Shown: positions 26,301 to 33,348 of the stretch, one piece after another
Layout: each line of letters opens with the position of its first letter
Numbering within the stretch: the first letter of the stretch is position 1
From: Ancylostoma caninum
Taxonomy: Eukaryota > Nematoda > Chromadorea > Rhabditida > Ancylostomatidae
Reading direction: 5' to 3'
Assembly: GCA_037903475.1 (NCBI GenBank)
Contig: JBAJFG010000022.1
Span: 248,001 to 312,000, forward strand
DNA: 64,000 nucleotides
Program-made: the position numbers and the translations under genes
The notes under the pieces: generated by a model
Told to the model about the DNA's origin: nothing
The model's input: only the letters and a program-made list of their open reading frames with translations
Database searches by the model: none

Positions 26301-29300
26301 ATAACAATTCAGGGAAAACGAAATGGAATCGCACAGCTATTTTGCACCAAGCGGCTGAAAAACATTACCAAAAAACTGTGCAAAGAGCTGCAATCTGCTC
26401 CTCATTTCAGTTGCAACAAAAACCACACAGCCGCTCTTCCCGTGGAACATTGGACAATTGAGGGTAGCTGAGTCTTGCATTTTGAAGCAATGTCCATATG
26501 AAAACTTCAAACCAGAACATTAACTTTCATAAGAAGAAACTTTTGAAGAAAATCTTGCGCAACTAGTAACATCCATCAGAAGCGGAACGCAACTGGGTGA
26601 CAATGTGGGAAGAATAGTAAGAAGAAAGCTATTCGTTATTAGGCAACTGCAAGCCACTATAGCCGCCAATCCAAGAAATATGCAACATTATTTATCAAAA
26701 AAAGTCGGAATTGCTCACAGAGAATCAATAATGGCAGAGTTTCATAAAAACAGTCATAACAAGGGTTCGTAATCGCATTCGTTAAGAAGATTGTCCTTCG
26801 ATCTTTCAACGAATTCCCATTCTTAGTTGCACGTATTCCTAGCTACGGCCCTACCACCACGCAGTCCCCGCGAGTAAATCAGATTTCGCGTGAAGGAACC
26901 ACCAAAAAGAGATTAGCGAAAAAACCAGCTTCTGAAGACTGTGCTTCAAACCTATTGCTTCAACCACATTAGAAGCATTAAGTCGGTGGTGACGACCTTT
27001 AAGAGATACTTTTTCCCGTTTTGTTCGCGAAAAAATGACTTGTTTAAGCCTGTGAATGGGTAGCAAAAATCATTTTAAAAAATCTCTTTCTGTAAAAAAA
27101 AACCAGGATAAGCAAAGCAATCAAATGTCGCTGTGGCAGTTTGTCTTGTGTGCGAAACATTTTGTCGTCTGGATCTGTGTGACTGAAAAGAATGTCGGGA
27201 AATTACGGTTGCAAGACTTGGAAAACACCTTTTCAGCTTTTGGTTACTGAAAAGCGCTCCCCAAATAACACGAGTTACGCATAAATACGGAGTTAAAGAA
27301 ATGGACAGATTTCTTGATATGGCTCGAATTGGAAGGCATTCCGGATGAACGATCAGCGAAAGGTTCTCAGGACCGAATCTAATAGGACAAGAATAGGGCA
27401 AGTGCCCTTGGATACTTTCGGTAGCATTCAAAACAATGAAGAACGACTACTCCAGAAAAAAGAAACCTTGTTGCTTGTGAATACAAAGAAAAACCTGCTT
27501 CTGATAACTTAACGTTAAACTATTTCGTTGATAGCAAAAAAAATGGAATTTACACATCAAAGACAAAACCACTGCAAAGGTGTTTCATAATTTAGTTGAT
27601 TTCTCCTATGTATAGGAGAATATAAGGACTGGCAAGTGTCCAGATTTTTCCAGTAAAATAGAAAAAACGAAACCTCATCAAGACAGCAACGGTCATCAAT
27701 ATCAATTCATCTACAAATTCTACCAATTCTTCACTGCTACCAAGCTCATACAACCCAGAAAAAATTAGGGATCAAAGCATAATAAGCAACCCGGTAGCGT
27801 TAACACGATCTTCGTTCACCAAGTTAAGGTGAACATCAGACCTGACATAAAAAGGAAAACAAAAATCCGCAAGAAACAATAACAGCTGTGGTAGTGGTCA
27901 GGCACGTGCAACTGGCAAACTTCCAACGTTCCCTTGAGCTATGACATAAATCTTGGGTCTCATCTGTGTCAAACGCGGACTCTCCTTCTTGCTGATTGAG
28001 AATGACAAAAGTCACCCAGGAAAAATCTGCAGCAGCTGATCTAACCCTGCCACTCACAAGAAAATCCTTCAGATACCCCTTAATGACCCCATAAACCTAT
28101 GAACAAATTGTCAGCGCGGCTCACACTTTGCCCCCGTTCCCTCCTTCTTATCCCAGAATAAAAAAAAGTCGGCAATTAATATGACAAAATTCCCATCAGC
28201 AGATAGCTAGTAAAGACAAAAAATCAAGAAGAAAAATCACGTTGAACCACACCTTGTATATGAATGAGTTGCTGATCGAGCGTGAGCGAGGCACATAACG
28301 GCAATTTGAGGCTCATCGCCGATCAATAGACGGACGATCCACTCAAGGATCAGTCACACTGAATCGCAGCAATTCTTCGAGTAAATACTAGTGAATAATG
28401 ACGATTACTGGTGCTTTGCCGCCTTAGCTAAGTAGCACGAGGACGAGAGTGTCTGGCTGGCTGTGTGTGTATGTGAGCGCGCAATACATTACATCACAAT
28501 TGCGCCGCCTATCTGCCTTACACTTACACTCTCTACTTTACAAGTGTATCCTGCACATAATTCGGTTGCAAATCACCAGGAATTTCTCTCACCATCCATT
28601 AAACATGTCCGGATTAGCCACTCCGCGTATCGATCCACGGGGATTCATGCCTGGGAAAAAAACTGACGACAGGTGCTGATGTCCCATTCGACCCTCAACA
28701 ACAAAATACCCTCCAACAAATCTCAAAAACTTCTTCCAAAAAACCCCACAGATAGCCAACTATCACCAGAACTTCTAGCCCTTCTAAGGCAGGCATATGA
28801 TCACAACAGTCATGCTTTGCAAACCATTCCAGAGGGATCAGAACTTGAACAAACATCAGTTTTTTTATAGGTATCGAACGACAGACGGTTCCGCAGGAAG
28901 AATGAATGGAAGAGGAAACATATGTTAGAGGTTCCGGAAATGGGAGATGAAAATGGCCGCGACCTCGGGTAGACAGGAACTGCAGTTCCAGGGAAAGGAG
29001 AAGGGAATGGCAAGGCTAAAATCTGCCCGCACTTCTGCACATTCCAGAAATTCCAACAACGGAAAACAATAAAATTGTTACAAACAAAAAACGACGCTGA
29101 ATCGTTGTGAAGGAAGTAAATGGTGTAGCAGCAAAAATATTCCTTAATGACACCACGTCTACGCCAAGAGTTTCATGTTCCCTTGTTTTGGTAGTAGTTT
29201 ATCAAATAAAGGATGTAAGCAATATTTTCGCACATAGAATGTTTACTTGACATTTTCGTCGTTGCAACATGCGCTTGACTGAGAGGTTGTCCAGCTCGGC

Positions 29301-32300
29301 CTATTAGCCCTGGTCTCATTCATCCTTACTTCAGGCCCTTTCAAGTCATGAAAGTGGGGCTTCAACCGCAGACGGGAAAACAGTTTCCTGGCCTGGGGCA
29401 CTATTAATTTAGTCACAGGGTCAGGAACTGTTCTCCTATTTATTTAATAAGGATGTGTAACCAGCGAACCTAACCTACCTGAATTCAATACCATTCCCCA
29501 AAATTTATGGTGATCTGTCTCTCTGCCCCTTTAACAGAGTCCCATTGATCTCACCGTAAAAAAAGTGATAGGAATTTAGGGGGACTTGGCAGAGCCTCTG
29601 AAGGCTTTTGAGGGCATCAGAACCAGCCATCCTAGGAGTTTGCTTCTATGTTTTCCCCTAATCTCATTCACGTAAATTTAACCAGTACCGCATTGGATGA
29701 AATACTGTCATGTCAGACACATTCCAACCATTCCATCCATAAGTGCTTTCATCGGTACGTCCCCCATTGGTCTCGTGAACTTAAGCATGTAGGCTCTATA
29801 CGCTCCGACCAAACCAGAACAGACGAGTTTCCTTGTAAAATTCTATAGATCTCACTACTTTGACAACGACACGCCGCTACTAGTCGCAGTAAGTAAATGC
29901 ACAGGGAGTATCTACTCCTTTGAAAACTAGTCCATCTCAAAAAGTAGGTGGAGGTGGAGCGATATCCTCCTCGGAAACTTTCACGAATATCGTTAAGGGT
30001 CCCCATCCATGTCTCAAAATTTCATTTCCATGGAAAATCTCAGCAGTGGAACGGATCACTATTTGAAGTGGTGTCAGTCGGACGCCGGACGTCCCCAATT
30101 TGTCAACCGGGCCTGAAATTATCGGTTGCAAAGCACACAAGTCGATTATCGTCGCAATATTCAACCTGAATGCTTTGCAAACAATTTTGTCGTCGCCAAA
30201 GCCATGAAGTATTGAAAGCGTCATGAATCAAACGTGCCATTTTTTTCGAACCATATGTGCCAGATCGATTGGGATGGCTAAACATATTTGCAGCGTCAAT
30301 TTGTGAGGATAGCTGTGCCCTCCACTCGAATAATGTAAAATGTATAAGCCTGCAGAGTTGGAGAGAAACTGTCACCTTCAACTCGAACAGATGTCCAGAG
30401 TACAAAACCAGGGAGAAAACGCTTTTCTAAACTGGTTTGCTGCCAAACTTCAAAGAGACCCATTCAGATGGAACCACACTGCTAAGGGTGCAAGTGCACG
30501 TTCTGCTATGCACTCGGTTTGGAGCATCTCGTAATATGCAATATGTGCAACTCGGCATAACATCCTCCTCATAATCCAGTAGTATCAGAGGACGTCCTAG
30601 TCTTCGAATTAAGTACTCTCGGCAGCTATTGAGCCGTGTTGCTGCCATATAATTCGAAAAAAAGTGCGAGTGCTCCAGGATTTTGCAAGTTCCACTGACA
30701 GGGCGTGCACCTTACAGCGGTCATAACTGACAAGTTAACTCTTTGCAGTTCATTAATCTTTCGTCGTACATCACATGGCCACGAGCTGACATCGTCAGTG
30801 ATATCATATAAACATGTTTACGGATAAAGAGACCTGCGTCGGACGGAAATTCGACACCGTTGCACTTTGGAACTACGCCAATGAGAAACTCGAGCAATTC
30901 TCGATGTTCGAAAGCCTGCAAGAGTTTCATTCTCAAAACATTTTGACAAGTTGCAATATTTGTATTTGATTGCAGAGGAGCTTAACAAGGTCAGCATTTT
31001 GACAAGTAGAAGTGCCTTCACTTTTGATGCAGTCACCTCTCAGCTAATTTTCATCCACGTTAATAGACATCTACCTAGCAAAGGTGATTTCAATCAGAAT
31101 ATCGTCCAGATTTGATTTCGATACCGGCACTACTCGCCAATCCCTGCCCCACAATTTCAAGAAAAAAAAACTTTCACATAACCTTGGTCTGCGGAGAAGA
31201 GTGTGGTTATCTGATGCACTGATCACGAAACTCATTCTCATTTTGTACTGTAACACCACTTGCGCAGAATTACAAGAAATGTAGTAGATACGTTACATGC
31301 CAGAAACATTGCACATTAGAAGAACCGCGGGGTGGGTTTACGCTCAACACAAAAAATTAAATGTTGTACACTGCACCTGAGAGAGGCAGTCAGGGAGGGG
31401 GATATTGTACCGAAAGAGCGTTACTATGTGATTCGGTTAAGAAAAAATTAGAAGAAAATACTAGTTTTGTACAAAAAAAAAACATGGCAGTAGGAAGTCA
31501 CGTTGACGTTTTACTGGAATCACATTGTGAATGCCCGCAACAAATAAAACCTCAGGAGTCACCGTTCCCGGAAAACCCGAGAAAGGAATAAAAACTAAAA
31601 AAAGCAAACAGACGCTAAATACTCCTGTCTAATTATTAATGTAAGCAGGTGCTTTGTGGAGTACTGAAATTCTCTACGTGTACAACCTCTAATGACTGCC
31701 CCTTCACACCCTTCACTTCTGCGGAGAAGGCAGTGCTAGCTAAAGATATCCTATTGGTTTTCAAATGACTTCTCTTCCAAAATTACCAAGTACACGGATA
31801 CCTTGGAAATTCGATAAATAGACGAACTGTTGAACTCCAGGCCTCGTTTCGCAGGAGTAACAATTCTGATGAAATTCTCTGCATTCCGCACGACAACGAA
31901 CAGTAAAAGCCATAATACTAGCGGACGATTTAGAAACTAAAATTGCACTTTCATAAATCTGTATACTGCTATTCTCGTAATACCCATACAACTGATGAAA
32001 AATCCATTCATCCTCTTCATCTGAACAACGATCTTCCAACATCGTCACTTTTCCGGATGGATTTCCCGAACAAATTTGGAAATTCCGCAATTTTCAAAAC
32101 CAGCTAGTGCAACTCCATCCACTTTCTTCCCTACACATTCAATCCAGTTCGGTCGTGTCCTTGTACACTGCAGTACCCTGGTCAAATCCGTTCCATTCAC
32201 CATTGCCACAAAAAACTTCAATGTTTAAAATCTGAAAGCATTATGGAAGGGGGAGAGGAGGGGTACTATTCGTTAAGGAGTGAGACTAGGAAATTCAGAA

Positions 32301-33245
32301 TTGGATGAAGCGTCCTGTGAATGAGCCAGAAAGCTAGCAAATCCAAAAAAATGCAAAAAACCAAGGTTCCCAATTGTTAAAGGGACGGCTTCGCCGCTTT
32401 TGCACCATAACTCTTTATTTTCTAACAGAAACATATTTGCCGAGTGGAATCTTGGAAGGTTCGAAGATCAAGGGAAGCATAATGAACGACTCGCACAGAA
32501 GAACAAGATCCTTCGGAGAAGAATGAATCCTCCTTTGGATCAGCACATGATCTCATTAACGGATCCAAACACAGAAATGTTGTCCCAAGCATAAAAAAAA
32601 ACTCCATTCTGTCTTATTTTCTGAAATCTGTAAATTGTTATATTTTTGTACTCACTTCTAGCAAATATTTTTTAAACGTGGTTGAAATAAAGGAAATAAT
32701 TGAATTGCTGCTGACGATACACTGTTTTGAATGCACTTCGAATATTCGAGCGTCTTATTACAAGAGTATAGTCTTGAAAGCGTCTTATATAGTTTTGCTA
32801 ATAAACTCTGAAGTCTTTGAATCCATTCCGGAGACTTCCCCTAGTAGCTAGCTAATGAAGACCTTTGAATCCCTTCATTCAAGATCTGTGCAAAGCAGCA
32901 CAACTTCCGGCAGTTAACTTGCATAACCACATATAAAATCGTCAACTACACAGCATTAGCATAACGTCTGTTGCTCTTTTTGCAGCACCAATTTGTTATG
33001 TCTATGAAGCCTTGTAATTGCCTCTTCTCCATGGCATAAAATGAAAACATTTTACAGCTTTTTACGAGAAACATTTAATGATGAATCACGGCGGAAATTG
33101 AATCAGTGAAAAGGGACCCACCTTTCACATGCATTTCAAAATCGTGCATAATGGCCTTCTCCTGCTTGGCGCTCGACAGCTTCTTCGTGTCATTCGTTGA
33201 CGCCATGCTCGCCCGCATATCACAGTCTCTGTCCTCTAACCTCAT
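5165..33245 (-). CDS. srgp-1: srGAP family F-BAR/RhoGAP protein, 24 coding exons
   Basis: SLIT-ROBO Rho GTPase-activating protein homologue. Family members bend membrane through an F-BAR dimer and switch off Rac/Cdc42-type GTPases at the cell cortex. Joining 24 exons (each listed separately) with GT..AG introns gives 3066 nt in one frame from ATG 33206 to TAG 5165, about 1021 residues. Order: F-BAR about residues 20-410 (EIRAQLNEQ, DDFFRKRGEAEAEYSRQLEK, DLSYLIDCTDLG), RhoGAP about 483-675 (arginine finger R517 in GLFRVSGS; GVLKLYLRELREPLFP; HNMAICFGPTLLPIPEG), then a Ser/Thr/Gln-rich tail ending SQFD. The order matches vertebrate srGAPs closely as far as RhoGAP. I see no SH3 domain, which as I recall is also true of worm SRGP-1. 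In-frame ATGs at 33245, 33218 and 33206 make the start uncertain by 13 residues. Exon phases agree at every junction; exon 20/21 is the least certain. Confidence 0.95.
5725..5796 (-). CDS. srgp-1: srGAP exon 23 (tail)
   Basis: 72 nt coding HLDRCFGDVRSAAGERGSEP then ALM. Acceptor CTTTCAG, donor AA|GTGAGT. If the donor were ignored, a stop would follow at once, so splicing to exon 24 is needed for the conserved end. Confidence 0.8.
5874..5960 (-). CDS. srgp-1: srGAP exon 22 (tail)
   Basis: 87 nt coding SEGLSGFPRRVAQHDGTVLD then ARGGSEAP. Acceptor TTTTAAG, donor AG|GTTGGA. The intron before it is 55 nt. Unstructured, no recognised motif. Confidence 0.8.
6016..6287 (-). CDS. srgp-1: srGAP exon 21 (Ser/Thr/Gln-rich tail)
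   Basis: 272 nt coding TPIWEQERPSSHASHTSTAP, SYASYSSQQSTSSAQTQSVN and later SGVRLPTMTSLRDQLHHFRK then ELNSGREDTSRVYP. Low-complexity, followed by a short helical DQLHHFRKEL segment. Two AGs (6292 and 6288) can act as acceptor; only 6288 keeps phase with exon 20. Donor AT|GTGAGT. Confidence 0.8.
6643..6682 (-). CDS. srgp-1: srGAP exon 20 (microexon)
   Basis: 40 nt coding MAYEALYLEIAAR after a split Ser codon. Acceptor TTTACAAG, donor CGG|GTGAGG. Short, but it restores phase between exons 19 and 21. It depends on exon 21 using the second of two closely spaced AGs. Confidence 0.65.
6862..7026 (-). CDS. srgp-1: srGAP exon 19 (C-terminal tail)
   Basis: 165 nt coding SSNRSNLNLEAYLRRMSEDV, SPALRTEMPHLIANEVAAKF and AARERAATAPKTGS. 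Predicted helical and charged. It joins exon 18 over a 61-nt intron (donor AG|GTGGAA, acceptor TCCAG). Reading straight through instead gives a stop in a frame unlike the rest of the protein. Confidence 0.85.
7088..7282 (-). CDS. srgp-1: srGAP exon 18 (C-terminal tail)
   Basis: 195 nt coding DGLSEDEDCMRNGVGGGMSA, DSALAESTYDMSTSTDIVRD and ATSSTLQRPPTPEEALSQPP then SVSS. Acidic, Ser/Thr-rich, with a PPTPEE motif. It takes the position where vertebrate srGAPs have linker and SH3, but no SH3 signature (ALYDY, WW) is present. Confidence 0.88.
7733..7881 (-). CDS. srgp-1: srGAP exon 17 (RhoGAP end)
   Basis: 149 nt coding VFYHNFVNELVRNLILNVNE, VFPQDLPGPAYDKYAAVADD and VDHMGYMDE. It matches family VNELIKTIIIQHENIFPS...GPVYS. 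The donor GT|GTATGT is the strong consensus and the only one whose phase fits exon 18. Confidence 0.92.
8059..8229 (-). CDS. srgp-1: srGAP exon 16 (RhoGAP core)
   Basis: 171 nt, 57 codons, coding ARELIEKLPVSHILLLRFLF, AFLSHLCEYADENMMEPHNM and AICFGPTLLPIPEGKDQ. It includes the conserved Asn of HNMAICFGP that stabilises the GTPase contact in RhoGAPs. Acceptor GTTCAG, donor CAG|GTTAGT. Confidence 0.96.
8340..8506 (-). CDS. srgp-1: srGAP exon 15 (RhoGAP)
   Basis: 167 nt coding DDAFADLTDGSESNSVAGVL, KLYLRELREPLFPIFLFDQF and TDCAKADSPQEFVRR. It contains the conserved KLYLRELxEPL[FL]P block of RhoGAP domains. Acceptor TTTTAG, donor AGG|GTACGT, phase 0 out. Confidence 0.96.
8804..8968 (-). CDS. srgp-1: srGAP exon 14 (RhoGAP, arginine finger)
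   Basis: 165 nt coding GSLDEYVEATGEPIPLVVVS, AIGYLSRYSLRNQGLFRVSG and SQSEINRFKEAYER. It holds the RhoGAP catalytic arginine in GLFRVSG (R517 by my numbering). The active-site loop is intact, so the domain is predicted to be catalytic. Donor AGGG|GTGAGC, phase 1 out. Confidence 0.96.
9035..9239 (-). CDS. srgp-1: srGAP exon 13 (linker)
   Basis: 205 nt coding KFEYFLLNGNLIERLEARSK, then AISDALSRASGVTANNN, a basic patch (ERTRRRPKRIG) and KPRPKLF. It spans the end of the F-BAR extension (family EYLEGRNLITKLQAKHDLL) and the linker to RhoGAP. The donor G|GTTCGT gives KLFGGSLDEY across the splice, as in the family. Intron 13 is 66 nt. Confidence 0.9.
9307..9432 (-). CDS. srgp-1: srGAP exon 12 (F-BAR extension)
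   Basis: 126 nt, 42 codons, coding VWKSLEASDRQLLQMYNSDF and KEKEEPGKWRQDILVTYQYY then LK. It aligns with the family's ATLQTIQDIVTVEDFDVSDCF...EQFYFTKMKEY segment, shorter by about 25 residues. Acceptor GTTTAG, donor AAG|GTGAAC. Confidence 0.88.
9942..12580. mobile_element. hAT-type non-autonomous transposon carrying a minisatellite
   Basis: It begins CAGTGGTGGACGC and ends GCGTCGGCCAGTG, imperfect inverted termini. It is flanked by exact 8-bp duplications ATACGAAC (9934-9941 and 12581-12588), the size made by hAT transposases. About 140 bp at the left end and 125 bp at the right end match the short element at 61376-61622. Between them lie about 400 bp of unique sequence and 1.8 kb of 59-bp tandem repeats. 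There is no transposase. It is inserted in srGAP intron 11. Confidence 0.85.
10541..12345. repeat. 59-bp minisatellite, about 30 copies
   Basis: The 59-bp unit (GACTCCAGGCGTTTCCCCAC, then TTATGGACGCCGGCGCACCC, then TTATCACACCGTTGGACCC) repeats about 30 times. Two unit types alternate in blocks: CTTATGG (outer) and CTTTTGG (middle). Truncated or scrambled units lie near 10945-10990, 11205-11225, 11560-11660 and 11845-11940. Because 59 is not a multiple of 3, all three forward frames stay open for 430-605 codons. I do not think they are coding. Confidence 0.97.
12726..12759. repeat. short tandem duplication
   Basis: Two adjacent copies of a roughly 20-bp unit (ATAAGAGAAGAAAAAAAAAC), within srGAP intron 11. 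Confidence 0.6.
13014..13134 (-). CDS. srgp-1: srGAP exon 11 (F-BAR extension)
   Basis: 121 nt coding RPQLGDCVCTVSAEKGIAAE and LAQRQKQIEKRLEGLRFESD then E. It corresponds to the C-terminal helix of the F-BAR extension (family QSELVQRCQQLQSRLSTLKIENEE). Acceptor TTTTGCAG, donor GAG|GTGAGG. The next intron contains the hAT/minisatellite element. Confidence 0.9.
13239..13398 (-). CDS. srgp-1: srGAP exon 10 (F-BAR)
   Basis: 160 nt coding GQVVEVRKRITQREMDGLAE, LGTLRSAIDAKADKQRFFEA and HHATFMLPKQFEF. The end matches family DKQRLMEMYNNVFCPPMKFEFQ. Donor CAG|GTAAGT, phase 2 out. Confidence 0.93.
13957..14033 (-). CDS. srgp-1: srGAP exon 9 (F-BAR)
   Basis: 77 nt coding FFAEDLSYLIDCTDLGMDYW then TKALL. 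DLSYLIDCTDLG is nearly invariant against the family's DLSDLIDCCDLG. Acceptor TTTACAG, donor TTAG|GTAAGC, phase 1 out. Confidence 0.94.
14288..14382 (-). CDS. srgp-1: srGAP exon 8 (F-BAR)
   Basis: 95 nt coding REDKYEAVHSKCTKGRNEYL then MCIRAANAALH. The family's KAIKARNEYLLALEATNASVFKYY is clearly recognisable. Acceptor TTTTCAG, donor CACAG|GTGTGC, phase 2 out. Confidence 0.92.
14539..14676 (-). CDS. srgp-1: srGAP exon 7 (F-BAR, charged helix)
   Basis: 138 nt, 46 codons, coding LCYSELAAVERKLRIAEEEK and RRYEEANPGKTEGTRKYRNL then CKYLKK. This is the charged coiled stretch equivalent to family SAQSKLKEAEKQEEKQ. Acceptor CTGTTCAG, donor AAG|GTGAGT. Confidence 0.9.
14844..14924 (-). CDS. srgp-1: srGAP exon 6 (F-BAR)
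   Basis: 81 nt coding CREIGALSHSEINRVLTELH then TAMKTYQ, matching the family's KEVGQQLQDDLMKVLNELYSVMKTY. Acceptor ATTATTTAG, donor CAG|GTACGG, phase 0 both sides. Confidence 0.92.
15082..15162 (-). CDS. srgp-1: srGAP exon 5 (F-BAR)
   Basis: 81 nt coding ALAELYSKHITASISSRCED then LGKISKR. Family counterpart: LSDIYLNNIIPRFVQVSEDSGRLFKK. Acceptor CATTTAG; donor AGG|GTTGGT, phase 0, chosen because the next exon then matches the family without a gap. Confidence 0.88.
15225..15309 (-). CDS. srgp-1: srGAP exon 4 (F-BAR)
   Basis: 85 nt coding RDSWTQHAACSAWQQLVDDT then KCEALQRQ. The Trp-rich segment corresponds to the family's CWNLLLNQVKRES region. Acceptor CTATTCAG, donor CAG|GTACTA; phases fit exons 3 and 5. 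Confidence 0.88.
16100..16770. repeat. diverged inverted-repeat element in srGAP intron 3
   Basis: 16170-16290 resembles the reverse complement of about 16545-16660; both share AGAACGATAG and AAAGGGGTG flanked by similar sequence. The arms are only moderately alike, so boundaries are approximate. ORFs on either strand here look like chance. Confidence 0.35.
18000..19264 (-). mobile_element. mariner transposon, decayed, full length
   Basis: Terminal repeats TTAGGTTGGGGCGAAATTAA (left) and the reverse complement TTAGGTTGGTGCGAAATTAG (right) are flanked by TA on both sides. The span is 1265 bp, normal for mariner. On the minus strand near the left end a frame reads HHLFGALKK and later LLKFYRRN, the C-terminal part of mariner transposases (family YHLFRALKK, FYR.GI). 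The rest is broken by stops and shifts, so it is dead. It lies in srGAP intron 3, on the same strand as the gene. Confidence 0.85.
20566..20745. mobile_element. small mariner-like MITE
   Basis: About 180 bp whose ends are imperfect inverted repeats. The right end reads TTAGGCAGGTCCGAAAGTTT in reverse complement; the left end has a similar TTTGGCCCAAAAGTCTTGCA. Both contain a CTTGCACC / TTTGCACC core. No coding capacity. Sits in srGAP intron 3. Confidence 0.4.
23301..23410 (-). CDS. srgp-1: srGAP exon 3 (F-BAR)
   Basis: 110 nt coding EVDDFFRKRGEAEAEYSRQL and on to EKLAKGIMQRHKAEKN (residues 54-89). It is the strongest F-BAR signature in the window: family DFFRKKAEIEMDYSRNLEKLA. Donor CAG|GTTTGT, phase 2 out. 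The following intron is 8.0 kb and full of repeats. Confidence 0.95.
23579..23652 (-). CDS. srgp-1: srGAP exon 2 (F-BAR start)
   Basis: 74 nt coding EIRAQLNEQIRCIGERTETQ then IAVLQ (residues about 29-53). This aligns directly with the first F-BAR helix of vertebrate srGAPs (EIRAQLTEQ). Acceptor TTTTCAG, donor CAG|GTGAGC, phase 0 out. It joins exon 1 across a 9.5-kb intron with no residues missing relative to the family. Confidence 0.93.
28605..28672 (+). CDS. possible first exon of a gene nested in srGAP intron 1
   Basis: Plus-strand ATG followed by SGLATPRIDPRGFMPGKKTD then D, ending AG|GTGCTG. The residue make-up looks like real protein rather than chance translation, and a donor follows. 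I do not recognise the family. The next exon is unclear because the phase (2) does not fit the best-looking reading of the downstream candidate. Confidence 0.3.
28871..28968 (+). CDS. possible internal exon of nested gene
   Basis: After the acceptor TTTTTTTATAG the frame reads VSNDRRFRRKNEWKRKHMLE and VPEMGDENGRDL, ending GG|GTAGAC (phase 2). That phase fits the candidate terminal exon at 32429. A second frame (YRTTDGSAGRMNGRGN) fits the first exon instead. The sequence alone cannot decide. Confidence 0.25.
32429..32594 (+). CDS. possible terminal exon of nested gene
   Basis: A good acceptor (TTTATTTTCTAACAG) is followed by 54 codons, NIFAEWNLGRFEDQGKHNER, LAQKNKILRRRMNPPLDQHM and ISLTDPNTEMLSQA, then TAA. 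AATAAA lies about 90 nt downstream (near 32686), as expected for a 3' end. Charged, no recognised domain. Other frames are also open, so assignment is tentative. Confidence 0.3.
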
Positions 33246-33335
33246 TTTGCCTGTCCGCAGTGTCTTGTTTCTCTATCAATGTACTCGCTATGAGGTCAGT
33301 CGCAGCTCTGCCGCGGCTTTGAACAGCATTCGTTA
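33122..33335 (-). CDS. srgp-1: srGAP exon 1 (5'UTR plus start codon)
   Basis: Coding from ATG at 33206 (or in-frame 33218 or 33245; an in-frame TAG lies further upstream) to 33122. Reads MASTNDTKKLSSAKQEKAIM and continues HDFEMHVK, the family's run-in to the F-BAR. The donor is G|GTGGGT, phase 1. A strong acceptor (TTTCGTTTGCAG) sits just before 33335, so the mature mRNA probably begins there by trans-splicing or from a 5'UTR exon. A short upstream ORF (33288-33329) lies in the leader. Confidence 0.85.
33288..33329 (-). promoter_or_regulatory. upstream ORF in srGAP leader
   Basis: A 13-codon ORF (ATG 33329, TAG 33288) lies between the putative trans-splice acceptor at 33336-33337 and the srGAP start codons. 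If the leader is as proposed, ribosomes meet this ATG first, which could lower srGAP translation. Seen directly; the effect is inferred. Confidence 0.4.
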
Positions 33336-33348
33336 CTGCAAACGAAAA
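33336..33348 (-). promoter_or_regulatory. probable trans-splice (SL) acceptor of srGAP
   Basis: Minus-strand TTTTCGTTTGCAG directly precedes the first srGAP exon and fits the nematode acceptor consensus. No in-phase upstream coding exon was found, so trans-splicing of a spliced leader is the simplest reading. A cis-spliced 5'UTR exon further upstream is the alternative. Confidence 0.5.

Larger units (their letters stand above)
23653..33121 (-). other. srgp-1: srGAP intron 1
   Basis: The largest intron (9.5 kb). Most is AT-rich without clear structure. GC-richer patches at about 25.1-25.4, 25.75-26.0 and 29.3-29.65 kb and short open frames on the minus strand at 29.9-30.2 and 31.8-32.2 kb may be decayed repeats or exons of unknown genes. 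Possible plus-strand nested exons are listed separately. Confidence 0.7.
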
